Positions 1 through 6,747 of a stretch of DNA of 11,000 nucleotides are shown one piece after another. The position numbers and the translations under genes were made by a program. Origin of the DNA: Symbiodinium natans. Taxonomy: Eukaryota; Sar; Dinophyceae; Suessiales; Symbiodiniaceae. The DNA lies in NCBI GenBank assembly GCA_905221605.1, contig CAJNDS010000008.1, positions 64,001 to 75,000 of the forward strand. Direction: 5' to 3'. The first letter of the stretch is position 1. Every line of letters begins with the position of its first letter. The notes beneath the pieces were generated by a model. It saw nothing but the letters and a program-made list of their open reading frames with translations, was not told the origin of the DNA and made no database searches.

Positions 1-370
1 GATCAGATTAAGGAAGATCTTCCGAGGGTTCGAGAAAAGGTCTTAGGGCTCTGGCTGAAGGGTTCTTGGGGGCTTTTCTTCTTTGTGTGCGTGCTTGGAG
101 CTGTTGTTCGCTTTTGCATGGACCAAGGACGGTGTCATGGATGCCTTTTCATGTATCAAACCAAAAGGGGTTCCTACCATTACAACTATTGCACTACTGA
201 TACCTGTTGCACTAATCACTCGTGTACAGCCATCGCACCACTGTTTTCGACCACTCTAGAATTATTCGCCTACCGTTATACTACTATCACATACTTTTGC
301 TATCTCATTCTTCCACTGCACTCCATGAGTATCGTCTTGCAATGCACCCAATCCCCCCCCCCCCCCCAAG
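1..370 (+). other. Probable intron (3' part) upstream of the RCC1-like exon
   Basis: The RCC1 frame is lost upstream of 371. From about 165 the plus strand is pyrimidine-rich and ends in 15 consecutive C (353-367) followed by AAG, then G of the exon, which fits the AG|G acceptor common in dinoflagellates. A frame open from 1 to 405 exists, but its residues after about position 150 (rich in Y, T, C, L) are what pyrimidine-rich intron DNA gives. The first roughly 120 bases, with a charged then hydrophobic stretch, could contain an earlier exon, but nothing confirms it. The 5' splice site was not identified. Confidence 0.5.
353..370 (+). promoter_or_regulatory. Candidate 3' splice acceptor with poly-C tract
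   Basis: Fifteen C followed by AAG, immediately before the codons for VVTWG. A pure C tract replaces the usual mixed polypyrimidine tract. The in-phase resumption of the repeat at 371 supports this acceptor. Confidence 0.5.
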
Positions 371-688
371 GTCGTTACATGGGGATCCAAGTCCTGTGGG
401 GGTGACAGCAGTGGAGTGCAAGATCAACTCAGGGATGTCCAAGCGATTCAGTCAACGGACTCTGCCTTTGCTGCCATCAGAGCAGACGGCACCGTTGTCG
501 CTTGGGGCGGTAAGAGTGACGGAGGCGACAGCAGTGCAGTGCAACACTTGCTCACGGACGTGACGCAGATACAGTCCACCGGCGAGGCCTTTGTTGCTGT
601 CAAGGCAGATGGTTCGGTGGTAACCTGGGGAAGCAGTTCGAACGGCGGTCAGAGCTCCCACGTCCAAGACCTCTTTGCGGAGCTTTGA
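371..688 (+). CDS. Last exon of an RCC1-like repeat protein (partial, 5' exons outside)
   Basis: The frame gives 105 residues before TGA at 686-688. It holds two full repeat units and one truncated unit, starting at VVTWGSKSCGGDSS (371 on), VVAWGGKSDGGDSS (about 494) and VVTWGSSSNGGQSS (about 617). Each full unit continues with VQ, an IQST core, FAAI or FAVK-like residues and ADG. This is the pattern of short RCC1/HERC-type beta-propeller blades found in many dinoflagellate proteins; such propellers usually mediate protein binding, and no enzyme domain is visible here. No ATG starts this frame. The unit phase requires a preceding ADG-type segment, so the exon most likely begins just after the C15-AAG acceptor at 353-370. 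The third blade stops after HVQDLFAEL, so the protein ends mid-repeat, which may be its natural C-terminus or a truncation. The gene directly abuts telomere-like repeats about 90 bp downstream. Family assignment is fairly sure; the exact function is unknown. Confidence 0.72.
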   Translation, partial: VVTWGSKSCGGDSSGVQDQLRDVQAIQSTDSAFAAIRADGTVVAWGGKSDGGDSSAVQHLLTDVTQIQSTGEAFVAVKADGSVVTWGSSSNGGQSSHVQDLFAEL

Positions 689-777
689 TGCTGTGTCTCA
701 CTCCTTTGGATGCCGACTGCAACCGGCTTGCAAAAACCAGGTGCTTTTTTTTCTGGTGATGGGCCCTAAGTTTGGGG
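689..777 (+). other. 3' flank of the RCC1-like gene
   Basis: Ninety bases of unique sequence between the stop codon and the first TTTAGGG tract. There is a T8 run near 746-753 and no AATAAA; dinoflagellates usually lack that signal. The polyadenylation site cannot be placed. Confidence 0.35.
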
Positions 778-811
778 TTTAGGGTTTAGGGTTTAGGGTT
801 TAGGGTTTAGG
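778..811 (+). repeat. TTTAGGG telomere-type tract
   Basis: Nearly five perfect TTTAGGG units, the first telomere-like array downstream of the gene. It is followed by degenerate C-rich sequence and then an array of opposite orientation at 890-960. Confidence 0.9.
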
Positions 812-889
812 TTACCTGACCCGAAACCCGAAGCCCCAAACCCTTCAACCTTCAAGCGCAAAGGACCCAGGGCCCATCCCCTGAACCTG

Positions 890-960
890 AAGCCCTAAAC
901 CCTAAACCCTAGACCCTAAACCCTAAACCCTAAACCTTAAACCCTAAACCCTAAACCCTA
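890..960 (-). repeat. CCCTAAA telomere-type tract with point variants
   Basis: About ten CCCTAAA units including AGACCCT and CCTTAAA variants. With 778-811 it forms a G-strand then C-strand (head-to-head) pair separated by about 80 bases of decayed repeat. Confidence 0.88.
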
Positions 961-1402
961 TTGGAACCGTAGAGCTGCCCCATTCCTGCATGCCTCATAT
1001 GGCACTACCTTCACCTCCACCGTGCCTCCTAAAGGGGGGCTTTCAGCCCCCCCTGCTTGCAGGAAGGCCCTGCACCCCAACATCCCAAGCCCTGAAACCC
1101 TAAAGCCCGAAACTGCCACCCCAAATCATGCAGTGCTAGTGGCACACTGAACTCCCAACCTCCATGTCCAAAGCCTGCAAACTAGCCCTGAAGAGGAAGA
1201 CTCCTTAAATCTTACTGGGTGATTTTAACATGTTTTCAAGAATATTCTGTAACAAAAGGGATATGGAGAAGCCTTAAATGCCCCAAAGCCCGAACATCCT
1301 CAAGCCACTAAACCCTAATTCTAATCTGGTTACTGGGCTGCCAAGAACCTTTAGCAATCCCGACGCAGCAGCAAAAGGCCTGGTGGTTTGAGGGCTTTGC
1401 GG
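961..1402. other. Mostly unique spacer with scattered CCCTAAA remnants
   Basis: No coding frame of note. Isolated words such as CCCTAAAGCCC and CACTAAACCCTAATTCTAA suggest a very old telomere-like tract on the minus strand, mixed with non-repetitive sequence. Two GC-rich hairpins lie at 1034-1063. Confidence 0.5.
1034..1063. other. Two adjacent short hairpins
   Basis: GGGGGGCT (1034-1041) pairs with AGCCCCCC (1045-1052) over a 3-base loop. CCTGC (1052-1056) then pairs with GCAGG (1059-1063) over TT. There is no T run after them and no gene in front, so a bacterial-type terminator reading is not justified. Confidence 0.5.
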
Positions 1403-1482
1403 CCTAAACCCTAAACCCTAAACCCTAAACCCTAAACCCTAAACCCTAAACCCTAAACCCTAAACCCTAAACCCTAAACCCT
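1403..1482 (-). repeat. CCCTAAA array, near-perfect
   Basis: About eleven uninterrupted CCCTAAA units. It is followed by a roughly 57-bp GC-rich island (1483-1539, containing GCGGCCGC) and then G-strand repeats from 1540, so the two arrays point away from each other. Confidence 0.92.
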
Positions 1483-1539
1483 CTAAGGTCCTGGTGGATC
1501 CGCACCCCGCGACGCCCCTGCGGCCGCCGCTCTTCTCAT

Positions 1540-1742
1540 CAGGGGTTTAAGGTTTGGGGTTTAGGGCGTTTAGGGGTTAGGGGTTAGGGGTTAAGGTTTT
1601 GGGGGTTAGCTAGGGATTGAGGAGTTTAGGTGTTTCGTGGTTTAGGGGTTTAGGTAGAATTTGGTGGTTTTTAAGCCTTAGGGTTGGGGTGTTTTAGGGC
1701 TCAGGGAAACCCAAAGCCCTGAGCCCAGGGCTGAGGCGTTTG
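1540..1742 (+). repeat. Degenerate TTTAGGG-derived sequence
   Basis: G/T-rich sequence made of words such as TTTGGGG, TTTAGGGG, TTAGGGG and GTTTAGG with irregular spacing. This is what a decayed or slippage-prone telomere-like array looks like. It leads directly into the 8-mer array at 1743. Confidence 0.7.
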
Positions 1743-1846
1743 GGGTTTCAGGGTTTCAGGGTTTCAGGGTTTCAGGGTTTCAGGGTTTCAGGGTTTCAGG
1801 GTTTCAGGGTTTCAGGGTTTCAGGGTTTCAGGGTTTCAGGGTTTCA
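1743..1846 (+). repeat. 13 exact copies of an 8-mer, GGGTTTCA
   Basis: The 104 bases divide exactly into thirteen GGGTTTCA units with no mismatch, then GGGTTTAGGG follows. The unit is the telomere-type heptamer with one extra C (TTT-C-AGGG). The 24-base period it makes in coding frames produces a spurious reading of repeated GFQGFRVS from 1740 to 1934, which is not a gene. Confidence 0.93.
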
Positions 1847-1958
1847 GGGTTTAGGGCCTAACAGGATTGAGCTCGAAGCCCTCATCCTAAATCCTAGGGC
1901 CTCCACCATCCGCTCCGAGAGGCTTCTAAGATGATTTTGACTCGTGGCCTGGGTTTCG

Positions 1959-2038
1959 GGTTTAGGGTTTAGGGTTTGGGGTTTGGTGTTTAGATTTAGG
2001 GTTTAGGGTTTAGGGTTTAGCCTTTAGTGTTTAGGCTT
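1959..2038 (+). repeat. TTTAGGG tract with variants
   Basis: Several perfect TTTAGGG units mixed with TTTGGGG, TTTGGTG and TTTAGTG. Same orientation as 1743-1846. Confidence 0.8.
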
Positions 2039-2141
2039 AGGGTTTTGCTTATAAGGTTTTAGGGACTCAACACCCTGAACCCGAACCCTTGACCCTGAAT
2101 TCCCAAAGCTTCGAACCCCAAACTCTTCTCTCGTAAGTTAG

Positions 2142-2212
2142 GGTTTAGGGTTTAGGGTTAGGGGTTAGGGTTTAGGGCTTAGGGTTTAGTGTTTAGGGTT
2201 CAGGGTTTAGCG
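2142..2212 (+). repeat. TTTAGGG tract with variants
   Basis: Seven to nine units including TTAGGGG, CTTAGGG, TTTAGTG and TTCAGGG. It ends against unique sequence containing the 34-bp duplication at 2275-2342. Confidence 0.82.
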
Positions 2213-2274
2213 TCGCATTGGCGAGGTGCCCAAGAGCGACGCCAAAGTGGTACTCCCAGGTGCGAGAGGGGTTC

Positions 2275-2342
2275 TTGTAGTGGGTTTTGGGCTCAAACCG
2301 ACGGGTCCTTGTCGTGGTTTGTGGGCCCAAATCGACGGGTCC
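2275..2342 (+). repeat. Two tandem 34-bp units
   Basis: Positions 2275-2308 and 2309-2342 align without gaps at 29 of 34 bases, both ending in CGACGGGTCC. This is a non-telomeric tandem duplication just before the C-strand array at 2347. No function is visible. Confidence 0.75.
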
Positions 2343-2346
2343 TTGA

Positions 2347-2405
2347 ACCGTAAACCCTAAACCCTAAACCCTAAACCCTAAACCCTAAACCCTAAACCCT
2401 AAACG
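2347..2405 (-). repeat. CCCTAAA array
   Basis: Eight clean units. The last copies face a short G-strand segment at 2417-2431 across an 11-base loop, so the end can fold back on itself. Confidence 0.92.
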
Positions 2406-2461
2406 CCCTCTTTCGGGTTTAGGGTTTAAGGTGGGACTGAAACCTTCACAGGGCTCTAAGG

Positions 2462-2537
2462 TTGGACCCCTGAGGTTGTACCCCGGAGGTTGTACCCTTA
2501 AACTTGGAGACCCTTTTTAAGGATCCTCTAAGGGATA
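2462..2537. repeat. Dispersed non-telomeric repeat, copy 1
   Basis: Positions 2462-2483 are identical over 22 bases to 3069-3090. Positions 2519-2537 (19 bases, containing AAGGATCCTCTAAGGG) recur exactly at 2733-2751. The spacer sequence between arrays is therefore itself a repeat family. Confidence 0.75.
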
Positions 2538-2548
2538 TCAGGGTCACC

Positions 2549-2693
2549 GTAAACCCTAAACCCTAAAACCCTAAACCCTAAACCCTAAACCCTAAACCCT
2601 AAACCCTAAACCCTAAACCCTAAACCCTAAACCCTAAACCCTAAACCCTAAACCCTAAACCCTAAACCCTAAACCCTAAACTAAACCCTAAAC
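2549..2693 (-). repeat. Long CCCTAAA array (about 145 bp)
   Basis: About twenty CCCTAAA units with a single extra A near 2568 and one unit shortened to CTAAA near 2680. It is the longest C-strand array in the window. Confidence 0.93.
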
Positions 2694-2695
2694 GA

Positions 2696-2868
2696 GGGAA
2701 CCTCTTATGGGTACAGGCTTATAGGGCAGCCGAAGGATCCTCTAAGGGATACGAGGATCGTATTCGGAGGCTAGGTTAGCCCTTGGGACATGTTATATAA
2801 CCTCCCTTATTGGGTTTAAGAGGGTCACATCCAGGAATATTTTTTCAGAGGGTGTTAAGGGCAATCCT
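2696..2868. other. Unique spacer sharing segments with 3069-3180
   Basis: The segment from 2696 (GGGAACCTCTTA) recurs in diverged form at 3132, and 2733-2751 is identical to 2519-2537. TTATATAA lies near 2793-2800. No coding frame was found. Confidence 0.55.
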
Positions 2869-2993
2869 AGGGTTTAGGGTTTAGGGTAAGTTTAGGGTTT
2901 AGGGTTAGGGTTTAGGGTTTAGGGTTTAGGGTTTAGGGTTTAGGGTTTAGGGTTTAGGGTTTAGGGTTTAGGGTTTAGGGTTTAGGGTTTAGC
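2869..2993 (+). repeat. Long TTTAGGG array (about 120 bp)
   Basis: About seventeen units, with small interruptions near 2887 (GTAAG) and 2904 (a TTAGGG hexamer). It ends directly against C-strand repeats, as GGGTTTAGCCCTAAACCC. Confidence 0.93.
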
Positions 2994-3000
2994 CCTAAAC

Positions 3001-3052
3001 CCTACCTTGCCTTAGCATGTACTCTTTGAATCCCAACTTAAGACCCTAAGCC
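3001..3052. repeat. 52-bp spacer repeat, copy 1
   Basis: It begins CCTACCTTGCCTTAGC and ends CCCAACTTAAGACCCTAAGCC. A copy of 53 bp lies at 3221-3273, with identical ends and a diverged middle of 21-22 bases. Confidence 0.75.
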
Positions 3053-3220
3053 TCATGAGACTCTTACCTTGGACCCCTGAGGTTGTACCCTTGGGTTTTG
3101 GGACCCCTTTAAAGATCCCCGAGTATGGTACGGGAACCTCTTAGGGCTACATCCTTAGGGGTCCGAGTATGACTCCCTCGAAAGCCCCAAACCCTAGACC
3201 CTAAACCCTAAACCATAGAC

Positions 3221-3273
3221 CCTACCTTGCCTTAGCCTACACCCTGTTGAACCCCAACTTAAGACCCTAAGCC
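3221..3273. repeat. 52-bp spacer repeat, copy 2
   Basis: Direct repeat of 3001-3052, offset by 220 bp. Both copies follow short CCCTAAA stretches, suggesting that spacer and array were duplicated together. Confidence 0.75.
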
Positions 3274-3309
3274 CTGCAACCCTACAACCCTAAATCCTAA
3301 ACCCTGGTC

Positions 3310-3408
3310 GGATCTAACCCTAAACCCTAAACCCTAAACCCTAAACCCTAAACCCTAAACCCTAAACCCAAAGCCCTAAACCCAAAACCCAAAACCCAAA
3401 ACCCACAC
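3310..3408 (-). repeat. CCCTAAA array grading into CCCAAAA
   Basis: About seven CCCTAAA units, then a drift to CCCAAAA words near 3378-3405. It is followed by a GC-rich island (3409-3500) with no recognisable gene; minus-strand open frames across it are composed of repeat translation. Confidence 0.85.
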
Positions 3409-3565
3409 CCTTCCTCGCAGCTTTCTCCCGCAGACCCGGTGAGTGCGGCGGACGCCACATCCGCAGGCTTCGTCCGGGCACATCTTTGGGTTCGCAGGGT
3501 TCCGGGGGTAGGGGTATAGGTTTAGGGGTTTCGAAAAGCATGCTCCTCAAATCGCTAACCCTAAA

Positions 3566-3625
3566 CCCTAAAAACCCTAAAATCTTAAAAACCCTAAAAA
3601 CCCTAAAAACCCTAAAAACCCTAAA
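3566..3625 (-). repeat. CCCTAAAAA 9-mer variant tract
   Basis: Five or six units of CCCTAAAAA, one altered (AATCTTAAAAA). The A run has grown from three to five relative to CCCTAAA, and standard units flank the tract. Confidence 0.8.
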
Positions 3626-3739
3626 CCCCAAACTTGCTTCCACTTGTTTGGTACATGCGGACGCATGGTTTGGGGTTCGGTGCGTTTAGTCTCTTCGGGG
3701 TCGAGGGTTCAGAGACTTAGGTGCGAGGTTTTGGGCTTA

Positions 3740-3850
3740 AAGCCCTAAGCCCTAATTCCCAAACCCTAAACCCCAAACCCTAAACCCCAAACCCTAAACC
3801 CTAAACCCTAAACCGAAAACCCCAAACCCTAAACCCTAAACCCCAAACCA
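3740..3850 (-). repeat. CCCTAAA/CCCCAAA mixed tract
   Basis: Alternating CCCTAAA and CCCCAAA units, the latter being single T-to-C variants. A decayed end follows at 3851-3890. Confidence 0.82.
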
Positions 3851-3937
3851 TGACCCCTTAGACCCTAAACCCGAAGTTCGAAGTTCAGGGCTGATCCTGA
3901 GATGGTCTAAGGAATATTCCTTTCTTTGACAGGGTGG

Positions 3938-3970
3938 TTTTGGGGTTTAGGGTTTAGGGTTTAGGGTTAG
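3938..3970 (+). repeat. Short TTTAGGG tract
   Basis: Four units, ending in TTAGG. Opposite in orientation to the C-strand tract at 3740-3850. Confidence 0.8.
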
Positions 3971-4093
3971 GTAGGAGATGCTGCTAAGGAACTGCCACCA
4001 CTAGATAGCCATGCTCTGGGAGCTTATACTGTTTAAGTTCCTAACACCCTTCCCCCCCTCCCCTCCCCCCCGAAGCCCTTAGGCTAAGTTCCA
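3971..4093. other. Unique spacer with C-rich run
   Basis: Non-repetitive sequence with a C-rich stretch at about 4048-4071 interrupted by single T. Nothing coding is recognised. Confidence 0.4.
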
Positions 4094-4121
4094 AACCCTA
4101 AACCCTAAACCCTAAACCCCC
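4094..4121 (-). repeat. Short CCCTAAA tract
   Basis: Four perfect units followed by unique sequence. Confidence 0.85.
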
Positions 4122-4609
4122 TGAGCTTCAGCTCCTACTCAGCGTGGAAGGAGATGCGGGCATCACTTCCTCAGCATCAAGCGGGAACCTAGGCTCGAGG
4201 GCTTAGGGCTAAGTTTTGCAACCTGTAGCCTAAACCCTAAACCAGCTTAGGGTATATGTTTGAGGGCTTGAGGGGGGCTTGTGAATTTGGGGTGTTCTCA
4301 CGTCGCGTTTTTGAGGGTCTCTGTGTTTAGGGTTGTCTTGACTGGGCTTGCCGGCGTTCATGCGCCTATGGTAGCAGCTCAACTCCAGACCCTAAACCCT
4401 CAGCCAGGTTTAGGGCTTCGGGTTTCAAACAAGGCGTTGCTAGGAGTTGGGGGTTCTTCTTTTTGTATTCTGGTGTGTGGTTTCTATGGGTATCTCAATC
4501 TTCAGAGGCTTGGGAAGACCTTCACTCTAGGATGCAATGTATTGGGCCGAGAGCTCAGCTCTTTGGTTGTTTGAACCCCGGAAGTCCTCAACTCTAAACC
4601 CTAACCTTG
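4122..4609. other. Largely unique spacer; no supported gene
   Basis: A GTG-started plus-strand frame runs 4281-4574 (97 residues). Its middle includes TLNP and GLGLRV, typical translations of CCCTAAA and TTTAGGG remnants present around 4390-4420, and it has no recognisable domain, so I do not call it a gene. Confidence 0.45.
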
Positions 4610-4720
4610 GGGATGTTCCCCCTTATACTAACAGTCCTTTAGAGGGTTTTTAGTACCCCCCCCCTTGCCCCTTATATAATCCCTATTGAGGACTGTTAGT
4701 ATAATGAGGGGGAACATCCC
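4610..4720. mobile_element. 111-bp fold-back (MITE-like) element
   Basis: GGGATGTTCCCCC (4610-4622) is complementary to 4708-4720 and TTATACTAACAGTCCT (4623-4638) to 4689-4704. This gives 29 base pairs interrupted only by three unpaired bases (4705-4707). The inner 50 bases contain a C9 run and TATATAAT. It carries no open frame. Size and structure fit a non-autonomous inverted-repeat element; no clear target-site duplication is visible in the telomere-like flanks, so the mobile nature is inferred. Confidence 0.6.
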
Positions 4721-4863
4721 GACCCAAACCCTACAAGTATCAACTCAAAACAAGACTTCAACCGAAACCCCACCAACCCTGCAGCCCCAATTTGCTGTCC
4801 CTAAGCCCTTAGCTAAGTGGGTAAACATTGAAACTTCATCGCACTAAGGAAGCACTCTTTCTA

Positions 4864-4973
4864 GCCCTAAACCCTAAACCCTAAACCCTAAACCCTAAAC
4901 CCTAAACCCTAAACCCTAAACCCTAAACCCTAAACCCTAAACCCTAAACCCTAAACCCTAAACCCTAAACCCT
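4864..4973 (-). repeat. CCCTAAA array (about 110 bp)
   Basis: About fifteen perfect units. It is separated from the opposite-strand array at 5077 by a roughly 100-bp GC-rich island, the same arrangement as 1403-1540. Confidence 0.93.
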
Positions 4974-5076
4974 TCCTGGAATACCTCGAAGACCCCCTCA
5001 ACCCCAAGCTTCGGCCCACCGGGCAGGCTCCGGGATCTTCTCGGCCCTCTTCCGGCGGCAGTCTTCAGGAGGTGCA

Positions 5077-5345
5077 GGGTTTAGGGTTTAGGGTTTAGGG
5101 TTTAGGGGTTTAGGGTTTAGGGTTTAGGGTTTAGGGTTTAGGGTTTAGGGTTTAGGGTTTAGGGGTTTAGGGTTTAGGGTTTAGGGGTTTAGGGGTTTAG
5201 GGTTTAGGGTTTAGGTGTTTAGGGGTTTAGGGTTTAGGGTTAGGGGTTTAGGGTTTCGGGCTTGGGGGTTTGGGGTTCAGGGGTTTAGGGGTTTGGGGTT
5301 TACGGGTTTAGGGGTTTAGGGTTTAGGGTTTAGGGGTTAGGGGTT
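5077..5345 (+). repeat. Long TTTAGGG/TTTAGGGG array
   Basis: The longest telomere-type array here. Clean heptamers dominate to about 5215, with scattered octamers (TTTAGGGG). Variants such as TTTGGGG, TTTACGG and TTCAGGG increase towards 5345 and beyond to about 5450, giving a purity gradient. Confidence 0.92.
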
Positions 5346-5450
5346 TAGGGTTCAGGGCTTGGGGTTTGGTTCAGGGCTTGAGGTTGCGGGTTGAGGGGGT
5401 TGGGGTGTAGGTCTGAGGGTTTGGTGTTTAAGGGTTGGGCTTGGGGTTAA

Positions 5451-5530
5451 AAACCCTACTCCCTCGATCCCTAAATTTCTAAAGCCCTATACCCCAAACC
5501 CTAAAACCCTAAAACCCTCAAGCCCAAGCC
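5451..5530 (-). repeat. Degenerate CCCTAAA tract after a direct strand switch
   Basis: The sequence changes from GGGGTT to AAAAACCCT at about 5447-5457 without spacer. It then continues with CCCTAAAA-like words. Confidence 0.65.
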
Positions 5531-5577
5531 CTCATTCCCGAAACGTCTGGACGCCTATCTTTATGTCCCACACACTT

Positions 5578-5690
5578 GAAACCCTAAACCCTAAACCCTA
5601 AACCCTAAACCCTAAACCCTAAACCCCAAGCCCTAAACCCTAAACCCTAAACCCTAAATAGTACTAACCCTAAACCCTAAACCCCCACAC
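5578..5690 (-). repeat. CCCTAAA array with one interruption
   Basis: About thirteen units with a CCCCAAGCC variant and a short break (TAGTACTAA) near 5660. Confidence 0.88.
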
Positions 5691-5784
5691 ACTTCAAGTC
5701 GATTGCCTCCCTCAGTCCTTCAACCGCTTAAGACTCAGCCCCCGAAGAGCTTAGGGGAGCTGAAGCCCTCAACCCTAAACCGAG

Positions 5785-5835
5785 GGGTTGAGGGTTTAGG
5801 GTTTAGGGTTTAGGGTTTAGGGTTTAGGGTTTAGG
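5785..5835 (+). repeat. TTTAGGG tract ending in a hairpin
   Basis: Seven units, the last of which forms part of the hairpin stem at 5832-5866. Short CCCTAAA units of opposite strand follow at 5885-5904. Confidence 0.88.
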
Positions 5836-5866
5836 GGAAAGGACGATCCGTTCGTCCTTTCCTCTA
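5832..5866. other. 15-bp hairpin at the end of a telomere-type tract
   Basis: TAGGGGAAAGGACGA (5832-5846) pairs with 5852-5866 with one G-T mismatch, over the loop TCCGT. The outer part of the stem is telomere-like sequence and the inner part is unique. Confidence 0.7.
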
Positions 5867-5905
5867 CTCCAAAACCTCCACCTAAGCCCTAAACCCTAAA
5901 CCACA

Positions 5906-6688
5906 ACTTATGTCGTACAGCATGTAGGGCTCTTGGGAGTCGTCGGATTTGGTCTCTAAGGAGCAGTCGCGCCATGACTAACCCTAAGACTCCAAAAAGC
6001 CTAAAGTTAAAGCAAGAAATGCCTGTGCACTTTTGGGTGCCCTAGGCTTAGGGCTTAGGGTTTAGGGTCTAGGGGTTAGGGTTTCGGGTTTGAGGTTTAG
6101 GGTTTCCGGTAGGGGTTTAGGGTTTGGGTGTCTGACACCCGAAGCAGTTCAGCCCGGATGAGCCCAATTCAACACAATCCATACGCAAAATGAGGGGGAA
6201 GGGGCCATCCGTAGCCTGCAAATCACCCGAAGCGCCTTTATGGGCTTAGGGGTTAGGATCTAGGAGCTTTTTGGGGATCCTAAACCCTTAAACTCTAAGC
6301 CCTAAGCCCTAAACCCTGAACCCTAAAAACCCTAAACCCTAAACCCGAAACCAACCGAAGCCAACTCCAGGACGTGGCTTACTAATCTTTGAAGCAACTT
6401 CCGTATGACAGTTTCGCAGGATGCTTTGCAAGGGATGGGCGTACACCCGAAACCCGAAAGTCGACCTCCAATCAGGTACCCCCCCCCCCCCGCCCCCACC
6501 CCCTAAAATAAACAAGCAAAAATGAAAAAACTAAAAGAAGTGGTACCCCCAAGCATCTAAGTCCTAAAGTAGGAAGAAGGGAATATTTCGCGGTACCCTG
6601 AATCCTAACCCTTCAACCCTAAAACCTTCAAGTTGCAGGGATGGTTTTGGCTTGGGCTTTGCGTGGGCTTCTCCTGGTCTCCATTTCC
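5906..6688. other. Mixed spacer with decayed telomere-like words
   Basis: Degenerate G-strand repeats lie at about 6045-6125 and C-strand repeats at about 6280-6352. A C-rich run sits at 6479-6503, next to an A-rich stretch at 6504-6540. The rest is unique. No frame of coding character was seen on either strand. Confidence 0.5.
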
Positions 6689-6747
6689 CCTAAACCCTAA
6701 ACCCTAAACCCTAAACCCTAAACCCTAAACCCTAAATGTTAGGGTTT
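6689..6747. repeat. CCCTAAA array folding back on TTAGGGTTT
   Basis: Six C-strand units end at 6735. AAACCCTAA (6727-6735) then pairs perfectly with TTAGGGTTT (6739-6747) over the loop ATG. Confidence 0.85.

Noticed and set aside
85-405. Plus-strand frame of 106 residues upstream of the RCC1-like exon
   Set aside because: Most of it lies in pyrimidine-rich DNA, which rarely makes stop codons; residues are Y/T/C/L-rich with no domain, and it is out of frame with the supported exon.
452-667. Minus-strand frame opposite the RCC1-like exon
   Set aside because: It is the shadow of the coding strand; only the plus frame shows periodic VVTWG and GGDSS units.
778-960. CRISPR array
   Set aside because: The repeats are contiguous heptamers without unique spacers.
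1034-1063. Rho-independent terminator
   Set aside because: The stem is GC-rich but there is no following T run, no upstream gene and the genome is eukaryotic.
1740-1934. Protein with repeated GFQGFRVS
   Set aside because: It is the direct translation of the 8-base repeat (period 24 bases) followed by unrelated sequence.
3362-3689. Overlapping frames on both strands rich in FRVFRV and KTLKTL
   Set aside because: Both are translations of CCCTAAA and CCCTAAAAA variants with a GC-rich island between; there is no domain and the start codons are arbitrary.
4281-4574. 97-residue plus-strand frame
   Set aside because: It starts at GTG, includes telomere-remnant translations in the middle and shows no recognisable family.
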